From positions 1 through 64,000 of the forward strand of contig NZ_CP124682.1 of NCBI RefSeq assembly GCF_029961765.1: a stretch of 64,000 bases of DNA, read 5' to 3'. The position numbers and the translations under genes were made by a program. Position 1 is the stretch's first letter; every line of letters starts with the position of its first letter. The stretch is from Nocardioides sp. QY071. GTDB lineage: Bacteria > Actinomycetota > Actinomycetes > Propionibacteriales > Nocardioidaceae. Shown here piece by piece: positions 41,216 through 49,387 of this stretch. Below the pieces are notes generated by a model. That model was not told the DNA's origin. It did no database searches and was given only the letters and a program-made list of their open reading frames with translations.

Positions 41216-41880
41216 CGGCCCTGGTCCGCCTCCAGTGCGCGTACGAGCGCCTCCAGCGAGGCCAGCATCTGCTCCTTGTCGGGCTCGTCTCCACGATGAA
41301 CCGTGGCCAGCATCCGTGACTGCAGGAGGGATGCCGCCATGCCGGGGGACATCCTCTGGACTCGCGCAAACCGTTGCACGAGGTCACGGAAACGCGGGGT
41401 AGCTGCGGCATCCTCGGCGACCGTGTTGAGCGTGCTTGGCCGCCGCTGAGCCTTAGCAACCAGACGATCGGGGTCGACGCGCACTTCTTCGGCGATCGCC
41501 TTGATCAGCGCCGGGGAAACGTCCGGCGCGGCACGTGTTTGCCACCGGAAGACGTCGGTGGTGTCCACCTTCCACCCACGGGCGTTCAGCCGGGCCGCCA
41601 ACGCGGTGGGCTTGACGCGACTTGCCTTGCAGGCGCGCATGAGCGCCGCGGCGTCGAGCTGGAAGCTGGGGTCCGGCACCACACCCAGCATCGCCGCGAC
41701 GGGATCCTCCTCCAGTGGAGGGGCGGTATGAGCTGCCTCCCACACCAGATCGCCGGCATCGAGCAGCACCCGGATCTGCTCACGCTGGTCTCCGTCGAGC
41801 TGCGCGAGCATCTGCTCGCGCAACGGGCCAGGTGGTTCCTCTAGCAGTCGCTCCACGAGTCGGTCGGTCTCTTCGCTCAT
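41212..41880 (-). CDS. HTH/anti-sigma candidate between sigma factor and peptidase
   Basis: 222 aa. The first ~60 residues are helical and acidic (LVERLLEEPPGPLREQMLAQ, then LDAGDLVWEAAHTAPPLEEDPVAAMLG), resembling small anti-sigma helices. The middle contains a probable HTH (ALAARLNARGWKVDTTDVFRW). It overlaps the sigma gene and the peptidase gene by ATGA/4-bp contacts, so three proteins are made together. It may hold the sigma factor inactive until cut by the peptidase. The role is inference from position. Confidence 0.65.
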   Translation of the reverse strand: MSEETDRLVERLLEEPPGPLREQMLAQLDGDQREQIRVLLDAGDLVWEAAHTAPPLEEDPVAAMLGVVPDPSFQLDAAALMRACKASRVKPTALAARLNARGWKVDTTDVFRWQTRAAPDVSPALIKAIAEEVRVDPDRLVAKAQRRPSTLNTVAEDAAATPRFRDLVQRFARVQRMSPGMAASLLQSRMLATVHRGDEPDKEQMLASLEALVRALEADQGR

Positions 41881-42476
41881 AGGTCCACCTCCTTCGCCCC
41901 CAAGATGTTGATCAATTCCTTCCTCGCCTTCGCCGAGAGCTGCCTGACCCGCGAGCTCGATACCCCGAGCTCGTTGGCGACCTCCTGGGAGGACCGCTCC
42001 AGCCCCGCGCACTGCCACAGCGCGTAGGCCGCCTGGCGGTCCCACGCCTCCAGCTCGGCCATCGCCTCCTGCACCGCCTGCACTCTCTGCTGACGCCCGA
42101 TCATCTCAACGACACCGGGAGCAGGATCGTCGTCAACCTGGTCGCCGCCGTGCCGCTCGTCCTCGAGTGGGCTGGCCTCGTCGATCACGAGCCGCTCGTG
42201 CCGGTGCGCGGCCGACTTCCACAGGTCCCGGACCTTGTTCTGGACCGCTCGGACCAAGAACGCCTCCCAGCTGCGCACCTCCTGGCGCGGTGGGTTCTTG
42301 ACGATGGAGATCATCACCTCGCCGATCACGTCCTCGGCTCGGTTGTGCCGATCGGTGCGCAGCAGCGAGTAGGCGACGCTGTACATGACCTCGCGATGCT
42401 CCAGAAACAGCGCGCCCATATCTGGGCCGACGCTGGATGCGTCAGCCGCTGAAGCCACGTGTTGTTGTGGTTCCAT
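41877..42476 (-). CDS. Sigma-70-family (ECF-like) RNA polymerase sigma factor
   Basis: 199 aa from the ATG at 42476. Region 2 is FLEHREVMYSVAYSLLRTDR, then AEDVIGEVMISIVKNP and SWEAFLVRAVQNKVRDLWKS. Region 4 is RSSQEVANELGVSSSRVRQL followed by SAKARKELINILG. There is no sigma region 1 or 3, as in ECF-type factors. The same two-box motif before its own gene and before the ubiquitin-like genes suggests that it activates both. Confidence 0.85.
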   Translation of the reverse strand: MEPQQHVASAADASSVGPDMGALFLEHREVMYSVAYSLLRTDRHNRAEDVIGEVMISIVKNPPRQEVRSWEAFLVRAVQNKVRDLWKSAAHRHERLVIDEASPLEDERHGGDQVDDDPAPGVVEMIGRQQRVQAVQEAMAELEAWDRQAAYALWQCAGLERSSQEVANELGVSSSRVRQLSAKARKELINILGAKEVDL

Positions 42477-42521
42477 TCTCAACCCCTCGAGGGCCCTCGG
42501 ATCTCGAATGCTAGTTCTGGG

Positions 42522-42553
42522 AGGTAGTCGAGGCCGGCGCCTCACCTGTTAGC
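42522..42553 (-). promoter_or_regulatory. Locus promoter motif, copy 1 (before the sigma gene)
   Basis: On the - strand: GCTAACAG (42553-42546), 12 bp, CCTCGACTACCT (42533-42522), ending 45 bp before the sigma ATG. Identical boxes and spacing at 40188-40157. In both places the first box overlaps the TAA of the preceding gene. Confidence 0.75.
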
Positions 42554-42796
42554 TAGCGGAGGTCAGCGCTGCTTGTACGAACTTTGCGTTGTCTTCGCGT
42601 AGGTCATCGAGCCTGCGCCGCTTGGGACCGTCGGACTCCACCTCCTCCAGGACCACTACGGCCGGGCCGATCCCACCGATACCTGCCTGACGTCCCTCCA
42701 CCTGCGTCCCGCCCGCGATTGTTGGGTCGAGTCCACGCCACGCGGCTCGGCTCCCCCTCCGGCGTCAGTCACGCTGCCGCCGACAGGGGTTGAATC
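42549..42796 (-). pseudogene. 3' fragment of an unknown gene, cut by IS110
   Basis: An open - strand frame ends GPKRRRLDDLREDNAKFVQA ALTSAS-stop (TAA at 42551-42549), preceded by GIGPAVVVLEEVESD. Upstream it is cut by the IS110 fragment. Its stop overlaps the sigma promoter motif, so it was probably the gene next to the locus before truncation. Family not recognised. Confidence 0.4.
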
Positions 42797-42799
42797 AAT

Positions 42800-43524
42800 A
42801 GCGCAAACGCGACCTGTCCGCCGCCCAGGCCAAGGCGATGCTCGTCACCGTGCGACCCCGTGACATCGCCGGCAAGACCCGCCGCCGGATGGCCGCCGAA
42901 GAGATAGCCGACCTGGTCGCAGTCGACGCCAAGCTCAAGAAGATCAAGGCCGAGCTGAAGGCCGCGGTCACCGCCCGCGGGTCGCACCTGATGGACATCT
43001 ACGGCATCGGACCGGCAGGCGCGGCCCGCGTGCTGGCCGACGTCGGCGACGTAGCCCGGTTCGCCGACCGCAACCGGTTCGCGTCCTGGACCGGCACCGC
43101 GCCACTGGACGCCTCCTCAGGCGAGCAAGCCCGCCACCGGTTATCGCGGGCCGGGAATCGGCGGATGAACCACGTCCTGCACGTCGCCGCGATCGTGCAG
43201 ATCCGCCACGACACCAAAGGCCGCGCCTACTACCGCCGCAAGCTCGCCGCCGGCAAGACACCGATGGAAGCACTGCGCTGCCTCAAACGGCGCCTGTCCG
43301 ACGTCGTCTACCGCCAGCTCATCGCCGACGCTCAACAGCAGGATGGAGCGGATCCGGGAGGGCACTGCGGGGCGGCTCTTCAATCCAGCGCGGTCGACTC
43401 GCACCCGCTCATCGACACTTCGGATCAGCCACTTCCCGGACCCGCGAACCCGACGCTACGCCCAGAGAGCGACCCCGTGAAGAACCTCGTTCCAAGCACC
43501 CGTTGACACAGAGGGGTGCCAGAT
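42800..43524 (+). mobile_element. IS110-family 3' fragment, near-identical to the copy at 47839-48563
   Basis: About 724 bp from GCGCAAACGCGACC to GAGGGGTGCCAGAT repeat the later copy with only a few base differences (for example GGTTATCG/GGCTATCG). The 5' half of the transposase is missing. Confidence 0.85.
42838..43506 (+). pseudogene. C-terminal part of IS110-family transposase
   Basis: Encodes VRPRDIAGKTRRRMAAEEIA, DIYGIGPAGAARVLADVGDV, FASWTGTAPLDASSGEQARH and RLSRAGNRRMNHVLHVAAIV, the C-terminal (Transposase_20) domain with the catalytic Ser region. The N-terminal DEDD domain is absent here, so it is not active. Confidence 0.85.
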
Positions 43525-43551
43525 GAGCGCGTTTGGTCGCCTCGCGTGGAG

Positions 43552-43944
43552 TCACCCGGGCTGGGGAGAGTTCCCGGACTCGGTGTTCCAAGGAACTGCG
43601 CGCTGGCAGGCGTCGAAGAGGTCGATGAACCAGTCATCGTCGTCTCTGTCTCGCAGTTCCAGGCGAGCAGAGACTGTTCCATCCGTTCGTCGGACGAACG
43701 CGGTAGCGCGGTCCCCAGCCTCCTCGATGACGACCTCGGAGTCGCCTGCCATGTCCTCCCAAGGCTGAACGACCTGGCGAAGCGTCTGCGGCTCAGCGGT
43801 TGCCTCGCCCCCCTGCGCGAGCGGCAGGCCAGTCGGTGCGTAGTCCAATGTTCCGCTAATCCGTTTCTTCCCCCCACACGTCAGGGCCACTTCGCGAGTC
43901 AGCGGCACCTGACTCGATGGCGAGACGGCAGGGGACTGCTGCAC
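43552..43944 (-). CDS. Hypothetical protein, probably incomplete
   Basis: 130 aa, flanked by the IS110 fragment and the IS3-family element. The segment EDMAGDSEVVIEEAGDRATA, then FVRRTDGTVSARLELRDRDD and WFIDLFDACQRA looks like a small secreted or lipoprotein-like beta-rich domain, but a signal peptide is not clear, so the 5' end may be lost to the IS3 insertion. No family recognised. Confidence 0.45.
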   Translation of the reverse strand: MQQSPAVSPSSQVPLTREVALTCGGKKRISGTLDYAPTGLPLAQGGEATAEPQTLRQVVQPWEDMAGDSEVVIEEAGDRATAFVRRTDGTVSARLELRDRDDDDWFIDLFDACQRAVPWNTESGNSPQPG

Positions 43945-43991
43945 GGATAGGTGACATCTGATCTGTGGCGCTGTGAGGCGCTGCTGGAAGG

Positions 43992-44294
43992 ATGTGCACC
44001 GTGCCCAAGCCCTATCCCAAGGAGTTCCGCGACGACGTCGTGAACGTCGCTCGCAACCGTGAGCCGGGGCAGACGATCAAGCAGATCGCTGCCGACTTCG
44101 GCATCGCTGAGTCGTGCCTGCGCAACTGGCTGCAGCAGGCTGATGTGGAGGACGGTCTCAAGCCCGGCACCACCGCCGCGGACAACGCCGAGCTGCGTGA
44201 GGCCAAGAAGCGGATCCGGCTGCTGGAACAGGAGAACGAGGTCCTGCGGCGTGCCGCGGCGTACCTGTCGCAGGCGAACCTGCCGGGAAAATGA
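43992..44294 (+). CDS. IS3-family transposase, OrfA
   Basis: 100 aa. HTH (TIKQIAADFGIAESCLRNWLQQ) followed by a leucine-zipper-like helix (LREAKKRIRLLEQENEVLRRA). It overlaps orfB by ATGA (44291-44294). The family usually makes an OrfAB fusion by -1 frameshifting; no obvious A-run slippery site is visible here, so OrfB may be made by re-initiation. Confidence 0.88.
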   Translation: MCTVPKPYPKEFRDDVVNVARNREPGQTIKQIAADFGIAESCLRNWLQQADVEDGLKPGTTAADNAELREAKKRIRLLEQENEVLRRAAAYLSQANLPGK

Positions 44295-45166
44295 TGTACC
44301 CGCTCGTCCGCGAGCTGGCCGCCGACGGGATCCCCGTGACGGTGACGTGCCGGGTGCTCGACCTTGCCCGCCAGCCCTACTACCGCTGGCTCGACAACCC
44401 GGTCACCGACGCCGAGCTGGCCGAGGCGTACCTGGCCAACGCCCTGTTCGACGCCCACCGCGACGACCCCGAGTTCGGCTACCGCTACCTCGCCGACGAG
44501 GCACGCGACGCCGGCCACAAGGCGTGCGACCGGACGATGTGGCGGGTCTGCTCGCGCAACGGCTGGTGGAGCGCGTTCGGCAAGAAGCGCGGGAAGAACG
44601 GCAAGAAGCCCGGCCCGCCGGTCCACGACGACCTCGTGCAACGCGACTTCACCGCCGACGCCCCCAACCAGCTGTGGCTGGCCGACATCACCGAACACTG
44701 GACCGGCGAGGGCAAGCTCTACCTGTGTGCGATCAAGGACGTGTTCTCCAACCGGATCGTGGGCTACTCCATCAGCGACCGGATGAAGTCACGCCTGGCC
44801 GTGGACGCCCTCAACAGCGCCGTCGCCCGGCGTGGTGAGGTCGCCGGCTGCATCCTGCACACCGACCGGGGATCGCAGTTCCGGTCCAGGAAGTTCGTCC
44901 GCGCCCTGCACCACCACGACATGGTCGGGTCGATGGGCAAGGTCGGCGCCGCCGGCGACAACGCCGCCATGGAGTCGTTCTTCGCGCTGCTGCAGAAGAA
45001 CGTCCTCGACCGCCGCGCGTGGACCAGCCGCCAGGAGCTGCGGATCGCGATCGTGACCTGGATCGAGAGGACCTACCACCGACGCCGCAGGCAAGCAGCC
45101 CTCGGCCGATTGACCCCCATCGAGTACGAGACCATCATGACCACACCTGCCACTCAGGCGGCCTGA
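44291..45166 (+). CDS. IS3-family transposase, OrfB (DDE integrase)
   Basis: 291 aa. The rve integrase core shows LWLADITEHWTGEGKLYL, IVGYSISDRM, LHTDRGSQFRSRKFV and DNAAMESFFALLQKNVLD, which give the DDE residues, and a C-terminal RRQAALGRLTPIEYE. Intact and probably active. Confidence 0.92.
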   Translation: MMYPLVRELAADGIPVTVTCRVLDLARQPYYRWLDNPVTDAELAEAYLANALFDAHRDDPEFGYRYLADEARDAGHKACDRTMWRVCSRNGWWSAFGKKRGKNGKKPGPPVHDDLVQRDFTADAPNQLWLADITEHWTGEGKLYLCAIKDVFSNRIVGYSISDRMKSRLAVDALNSAVARRGEVAGCILHTDRGSQFRSRKFVRALHHHDMVGSMGKVGAAGDNAAMESFFALLQKNVLDRRAWTSRQELRIAIVTWIERTYHRRRRQAALGRLTPIEYETIMTTPATQAA

Positions 45167-45271
45167 CCCAACCTGTCACCCGTTCCTACAGCAGTCCCGA
45201 TCTCCGCGTCTTTGGGCAGAGACGGGATATTGAGTCGCTGACCGGCAGCGGGGTCACCTACGCTGGTGGGC

Positions 45272-45361
45272 ATGTTGTTCCACGGCACTGCTTCGCTGCG
45301 TCTGCGCAGCCGCCAACAGCGGCGGGCACCCTCCACAGGTTGTTGCTCCCGCACCCGGTGA
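45272..45361 (+). CDS. Erm leader peptide, 29 aa
   Basis: MLFHGTASLRLRSRQQRRAP followed by nine residues and TGA. It resembles the Erm(X) leader MLISGTAFLRLR. Ribosome stalling on such LRLR-type leaders with macrolides opens the downstream message. Confidence 0.75.
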   Translation: MLFHGTASLRLRSRQQRRAPSTGCCSRTR

Positions 45362-45406
45362 TCACGGCCGGGCGGCTCTTTCAGCGTGCCCGGCTCCGCA
45401 ACAACC
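45338..45406 (+). promoter_or_regulatory. Translational attenuator of erm
   Basis: GGTTGTTGC (45338-45346) pairs with GCAACAACC (45398-45406), and GCCGGGC with GCCCGGC between them. The stem begins inside the leader coding sequence and ends just before the GGAG ribosome site and GTG start at 45419. Confidence 0.7.
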
Positions 45407-45418
45407 ACGGAGCAAACA

Positions 45419-46246
45419 GTGCCTACCTATCGAGGTGGCCGTCATGAGCACGGCCAGAACTTCCTGACTGACCCATCCACCATTGCCACGATCACACGGC
45501 TCGTGGCTGCCACCGAGGGCCCGATCATCGAGATCGGCCCCGGTGACGGAGCACTCACCACCCCGCTGGCCCAGCTCGGGCGACCGGTGACAGCCGTCGA
45601 GATCGACACCAGGCTCGCCCAACGCTTGACCCAACGACTCCCGTCGCACGTGGAGGTCGTCGCCGACGACTTCCTGACCTACCGGCTTCCAACATCTGCG
45701 CATGTGCTCGTCGGCAACCTGCCGTTTCACCAGACCACGGCCATACTGCGCCGCATCCTGCACTCCCCGGCATGGACCGATGCAATCGTGCTCGTGCAAT
45801 GGGAAGTCGCGCGGCGCAGAGCGGGCGTCGGCGGTGCCACGATGATGACGGCGCAATGGGCGCCTTGGTTCGAGTTCACGCTGCACAGTCGTGTTCCCGC
45901 TCGCGCGTTCACCCCGCGTCCGGGAGTCGACGGCGGAATCCTCACCATCCACCGTCGCGAACATCCGCTGCTGTCCCCGACACGGCGACGCCAGTTCCAT
46001 GCCCTGGTCCACCGCGTCTACACCGGCCCCGGCCGCGGGCTGGCCCAAATCCTCGCGCGCACCGCCTCACTCGGGTCACCACAGACCGCACAGGCGTGGC
46101 TGACACGCCACGGCATGACCGCTGCAGGACTCCCGAAGGACATGCCCGTCGAGGCATGGGTGGACTTGTTCAAGACCACCGGTTCTTCACCGCCTGCACA
46201 CCGTGCGCAGACGCAGCAGGTGAAGTCGAGGAGGCGCCGTCGATGA
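45419..46246 (+). CDS. erm: 23S rRNA (adenine-N6) methyltransferase, Erm family
   Basis: 275 aa from the GTG at 45419 with GGAG eight bases upstream. GRHEHGQNFLTDPSTIATI, IIEIGPGDGALTTPL (SAM loop), VTAVEIDTRLAQ, VLVGNLPFHQTTAILRR (catalytic NLPF) and QWEVARRRAGVGGATMMTAQ are all intact. The closest relative I know is Erm(X) of corynebacteria, but they clearly differ, so the class number is not assigned. It protects ribosomes against macrolides, lincosamides and streptogramin B. Confidence 0.92.
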   Translation: MPTYRGGRHEHGQNFLTDPSTIATITRLVAATEGPIIEIGPGDGALTTPLAQLGRPVTAVEIDTRLAQRLTQRLPSHVEVVADDFLTYRLPTSAHVLVGNLPFHQTTAILRRILHSPAWTDAIVLVQWEVARRRAGVGGATMMTAQWAPWFEFTLHSRVPARAFTPRPGVDGGILTIHRREHPLLSPTRRRQFHALVHRVYTGPGRGLAQILARTASLGSPQTAQAWLTRHGMTAAGLPKDMPVEAWVDLFKTTGSSPPAHRAQTQQVKSRRRRR

Positions 46247-46470
46247 CCATCGCTGCGCGGCACCAGGCCTGCCGCTACACGTCAACAGCTAGGAGTGCCA
46301 CGGAGCACCGTTCCGGTGAAACATCCACAGAACTGGCAGCGCGGCTGCTCGCAGAAGCACCTCAACGGGATTGGCGGCTCCGTGACCTTGCCGCGCTGGT
46401 TCACCTCTCGGTGTCACAGCTGGGCAGAGCGTTCACACAACGATTCGGCAGGATCGTCTCGGCCGGTTGA
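46243..46470 (+). pseudogene. N-terminal fragment of an AraC-type HTH protein
   Basis: Starts with an ATGA overlap at the erm stop. TELAARLLAEAPQRDWRLRD, then LAALVHLSVSQLGRAFTQRFG is the first helix-turn-helix of an AraC-type domain. It is cut at about 46460 where an IS3 remnant begins. Originally it may have been a regulator co-transcribed with erm. Confidence 0.6.
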
Positions 46471-46538
46471 CCCCGATCGAGTTCGAGACAATCATGACCA
46501 CGCCAGCCACTCAGGCTGCGTGACTAATCACTGTCACC
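46460..46538 (+). repeat. Remnant of an IS3-family 3' end
   Basis: Resembles 45100-45180 of the intact IS3 element (CGGCCGGTTGACCCCGATCG; CCACTCAGGCTGCGTGA; CTGTCACC). Same orientation, so erm lies between two IS3-type right ends. Confidence 0.75.
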
Positions 46539-46653
46539 TGATCGTGCAGCAGTCCCCAGTGCGTGCTAGATCTGAAGTGCTGTCCGCGTCCACAGAGGTG
46601 CTGCACGCAGTCAGCACGACAGCGCTTGCCGCGAGCAGGTAGCGGAGATTCAT
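46534..46653 (-). pseudogene. N-terminal fragment of a lipoprotein
   Basis: MNLRYLLAASAVVLTACSTS is a lipoprotein signal with lipobox LTAC. After about 30 residues the frame runs into the IS3 remnant. The rest of the gene is lost. Confidence 0.5.
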
Positions 46654-46855
46654 GTCGTTGTGACGTCCCTTCGCAACATCTAGTTCCCCCGAGCCTAGAG
46701 GAAGCATCAGCCCTTCTCGTCCCGTTGGAAGGGGACGCCGTAACCACCCGCTCATCGGCAGATCCGGTAACTCCAGTTGAGGAACCGCCTATGAACCGGA
46801 CCTCAGCTTGCCGGCGGCGATCCCAGAAGCCAGAGCGATCTCGATCGCCGATGAA

Positions 46856-46882
46856 GGATGGGCTCGCGGAGCGAGCCCATCC
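46856..46882 (+). terminator. Strong 12-bp hairpin; 46654-46990 otherwise without supported genes
   Basis: GGATGGGCTCGC-GGA-GCGAGCCCATCC is a perfect stem followed by CTTCTGGGAGGGCTCGCTTCT. Likely a terminator. The region from 46654 to 46990 holds only remnants, including a small inverted repeat TCTACC-CCT-TAGGTAGA near 46955. Confidence 0.6.
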
Positions 46883-46998
46883 CTTCTGGGAGGGCTCGCT
46901 TCTGTGACGTGGCGCCACAGGGGACAAGCGTGCCGCTCGGACGAACCCTAATGTCTACCCCTTAGGTAGATCTTGACATTGACAGCGACTTGTCAAAG

Positions 46999-47037
46999 TT
47001 CGCTGCATCTCGACAACGGCTGTCGAGATGCAGCGAA
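46999..47037 (+). repeat. Recurring palindromic hairpin repeat, copy 3 (hairpin only)
   Basis: TTCGCTGCATCTCGACA-ACGGC-TGTCGAGATGCAGCGAA, identical to the hairpin at 37555-37593, without the CAGTGTTGAAAAG upstream part. Confidence 0.75.
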
Positions 47038-47221
47038 GACGGATGAGTTCAACGCTGGCGATGTTGACGAGACCGATGCCATTAGAGGCCTTCGTCAAAG
47101 TGCGCGGACCGCGGCTACTAGGAGACTTTCCGCAGGATCGGTGTCTGGCCAGACTCTGATCTAGGTGATCGGCGGGACGCTCTCATTCGCGGCTGCCCAC
47201 CCGCTCTTGGGTGTGGCTCTC

Positions 47222-48563
47222 ATCTGGAATGCGACCCGTCGTTCACCGTGACGAGGCGTGGCTCAAGAGGGGTCTGCCCAGCTCGTAGTAGCACTGCCCA
47301 CCTCGCCGTCCGAGTGGATGCCAGAGCACAGATGAGGTGAGTAGATGAGCAAGACGAAGGGCGTGATCATCGGGGTCGACCCCCACAAGATGTCGGTGAC
47401 GATCGAGGTCGTCGACACCCACGAACGGCTCCTCGGCAGCGGACGGTTTGAGACCACCAACGCCGGGTACGCCGCGATGCAGCGGTACGTGAAGCAGTGG
47501 CCCGACCGACTCTGGGCCGTCGAGGGAGCCAACGGCGCCGGTCGTCCACTGGCCCAACGACTCGTCGCCGCCGGCGAGCAGGTCGTCGACGTGCCAGCCA
47601 AGCTCGCCGCACGCGTGCGGCTCTTCGACACCGGCCACAACCGCAAGACCGACGCCCTGGACGCCCACTCCATCGCGGTCGTCGCGGTCCGCACCGAGGG
47701 CCTGCGGGTGCTGGTCGAGGACGGTGAGCTCGAAGCCTTGCGGATGCTCACCGACCGCCGCGACGAGCTCGCTCGCCCACCAACGAGTCCAGACCGTCAA
47801 CCGGCTACAACGACTCCTCAGCGAACTACTGCCTGGCCAGCGCAAACGCGACCTGTCCGCCGCCCAGGCCAAGGCGATGCACGTCACCGTGCGACCCCGT
47901 GACATCGCCGGCAAGACCCGCCGCCGGATGGCCGCCGAAGAGATAGCCGACCTGGTCGCAGTCGACGCCAAGCTCAAGAAGATCAAGGCCGAGCTGAAGG
48001 CCGCGGTCACCGCCCGCGGGTCGCACCTGATGGACATCTACGGCATCGGACCGGCAGGCGCGGCCCGCGTGCTGGCCGACGTCGGCGACGTAGCCCGGTT
48101 CGCCGACCGCAACCGGTTCGCGTCCTGGACCGGCACCGCGCCACTGGACGCCTCCTCAGGCGAGCAAGCCCGCCACCGGCTATCGCGGGCCGGGAATCGG
48201 CGGATGAACCACGTCCTGCACGTCGCCGCGATCGTGCAGATCCGCCACGACACCAAAGGCCGCGCCTACTACCGCCGCAAGCTCGCCGCCGGCAAGACAC
48301 CGATGGAAGCACTGCGCTGCCTCAAACGGCGCCTGTCCGACGTCGTCTACCGCCAGCTCATCGCCGACGCTCAACAGCAGGATGGAGCGGATCCGGGAGG
48401 GCACTGCGGAGCGGCTCTTCAATCCAGCGCGGTCGACTCGCACCCGCTCATCGACACTTCGGATCAGCCACTTCCCGGACCCGCGAACCCGACGCTACGC
48501 CCAGAGAGCGACCCCGTGAAGAACCTCGTTCCAAGCACCCGTTGACACAGAGGGGTGCCAGAT
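47222..48563 (+). mobile_element. IS110-family insertion sequence (frameshifted)
   Basis: ATCTGG at 47222 and its complement CCAGAT at 48558-48563 are possible short ends. The transposase gene fills most of the length. Its 3' 724 bp is duplicated at 42800-43524. The left boundary is tentative. Confidence 0.7.
47345..48545 (+). pseudogene. IS110-family transposase with frameshift near 47772
   Basis: The N-terminal DEDD domain (VIIGVDPHKMSVTIEVVDTH, VEGANGAGRPLAQRL and HNRKTDALDAHSIAVVAV) is read from 47345. The frame shifts after DRRDELA, where AHQRVQTVNRLQRLLSELL resumes in another frame through to 48545. One extra or two missing bases are needed to explain it. All catalytic residues would otherwise be present. 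IS110 elements do not normally use frameshifting, so this is probably an inactive copy. Confidence 0.85.
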
Positions 48564-48576
48564 CCGGGTGTTCCGA

Positions 48577-48969
48577 TCAGTCGCCTGCTCTCGCGACTGC
48601 TTCGACAGTCGGCGCATCGCCGGAACGACTCGGCATCACGAACATCCACCAGCCCTGATCGGTGCATTCGACTGTGTGCCTGGCGGCCTGAAACTCAACC
48701 GTGACCATGGCTCGCGGAGTTGCCCGCCCCCATGCAACTGCCATGGAACCCGTCGCGAACGCCCCCGTGTCGTCACAGTTGCTACTGGCCACCTCGACCC
48801 AGCGCCCGTCCGCTGCCTGCTCGTACTGATCGAGGTCAACATCGGCACCGTCGCCGTTCGTGTCAACGAGAGCCGCAGCGACGCCATCGCGAGCAGACGT
48901 CGCCAGCACCACCGCGTAGCGAGGGTCCCAACCACCCAGACGCAGGGCCGACTCGTGATCGAAGTCCAT
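48577..48969 (-). CDS. Hypothetical protein, 130 aa
   Basis: From the ATG at 48969: ESALRLGGWDPRYAVVLATS, then NGDGADVDLDQYEQAADGRW and MVTVEFQAARHTVECTDQGW. A soluble beta-rich protein without signal peptide. Its end lies 14 bp from the IS110 boundary but has its own stop. No family recognised. Confidence 0.5.
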   Translation of the reverse strand: MDFDHESALRLGGWDPRYAVVLATSARDGVAAALVDTNGDGADVDLDQYEQAADGRWVEVASSNCDDTGAFATGSMAVAWGRATPRAMVTVEFQAARHTVECTDQGWWMFVMPSRSGDAPTVEAVARAGD

Positions 48970-49066
48970 GACGGGGAGTCTCGCCGAGACCCGCTGACAA
49001 CGCACGGTTCGCGGCAGATCCGGACGTTGCCTAAAGCGCCGCGGACGGTAGTCGGGTAAGGCGGTC

Positions 49067-49387
49067 CTAGTGGGTGGCGCCCAGTTCGACCATGAGCACG
49101 CCGCCGATGATGAGGGCGATGCCGCCGAGCATGATCGGGGTGAGGGGTTCCTTGAACAGGATCTTGGATGCGACTGCGGTGAGGGCGACGCCGGAGGCTG
49201 CCCAGATGCCGTAGGCGACGCCGAGGCCGAGGCCTTCGTTGAGGGTGAGGGTGAGGAAGCCGAAGGCGAAGAGGTAGCCGACGGCGACGGCGCCGTAGTA
49301 GGCGCGTTGCCCAGTGGCGGCCATGCGCAGAGAGATGGCCCCGAAGACCTCGAAGACGATGGCTCCGATGAGGAACAGCCACTGCAT
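49067..49387 (-). CDS. SMR-family efflux subunit
   Basis: 106 aa with four membrane helices. LFLIGAIVFEVFGAISLRMA contains the essential Glu; LGLGVAYGIWAASGVALTAV and a final helix follow. Paired with the SMR gene at 49387 (shared base), as in heterodimeric SMR pumps. It expels cationic drugs or quaternary compounds; the substrate is unknown. Confidence 0.85.
   Translation of the reverse strand: MQWLFLIGAIVFEVFGAISLRMAATGQRAYYGAVAVGYLFAFGFLTLTLNEGLGLGVAYGIWAASGVALTAVASKILFKEPLTPIMLGGIALIIGGVLMVELGATH

Larger units (their letters stand above)
43950..45180 (+). mobile_element. IS3-family insertion sequence
   Basis: Ends share GGTGACA (43950) and its complement TGTCACC (45174-45180). Two overlapping genes, orfA and orfB, lie inside. 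No target duplication was seen. A second, broken 3' end of a relative occurs at 46460-46538. Confidence 0.8.

Noticed and set aside
47041..47164. Short open frame downstream of hairpin copy 3
   Set aside because: No start or ribosome site and no recognisable family; looks like remnant DNA.
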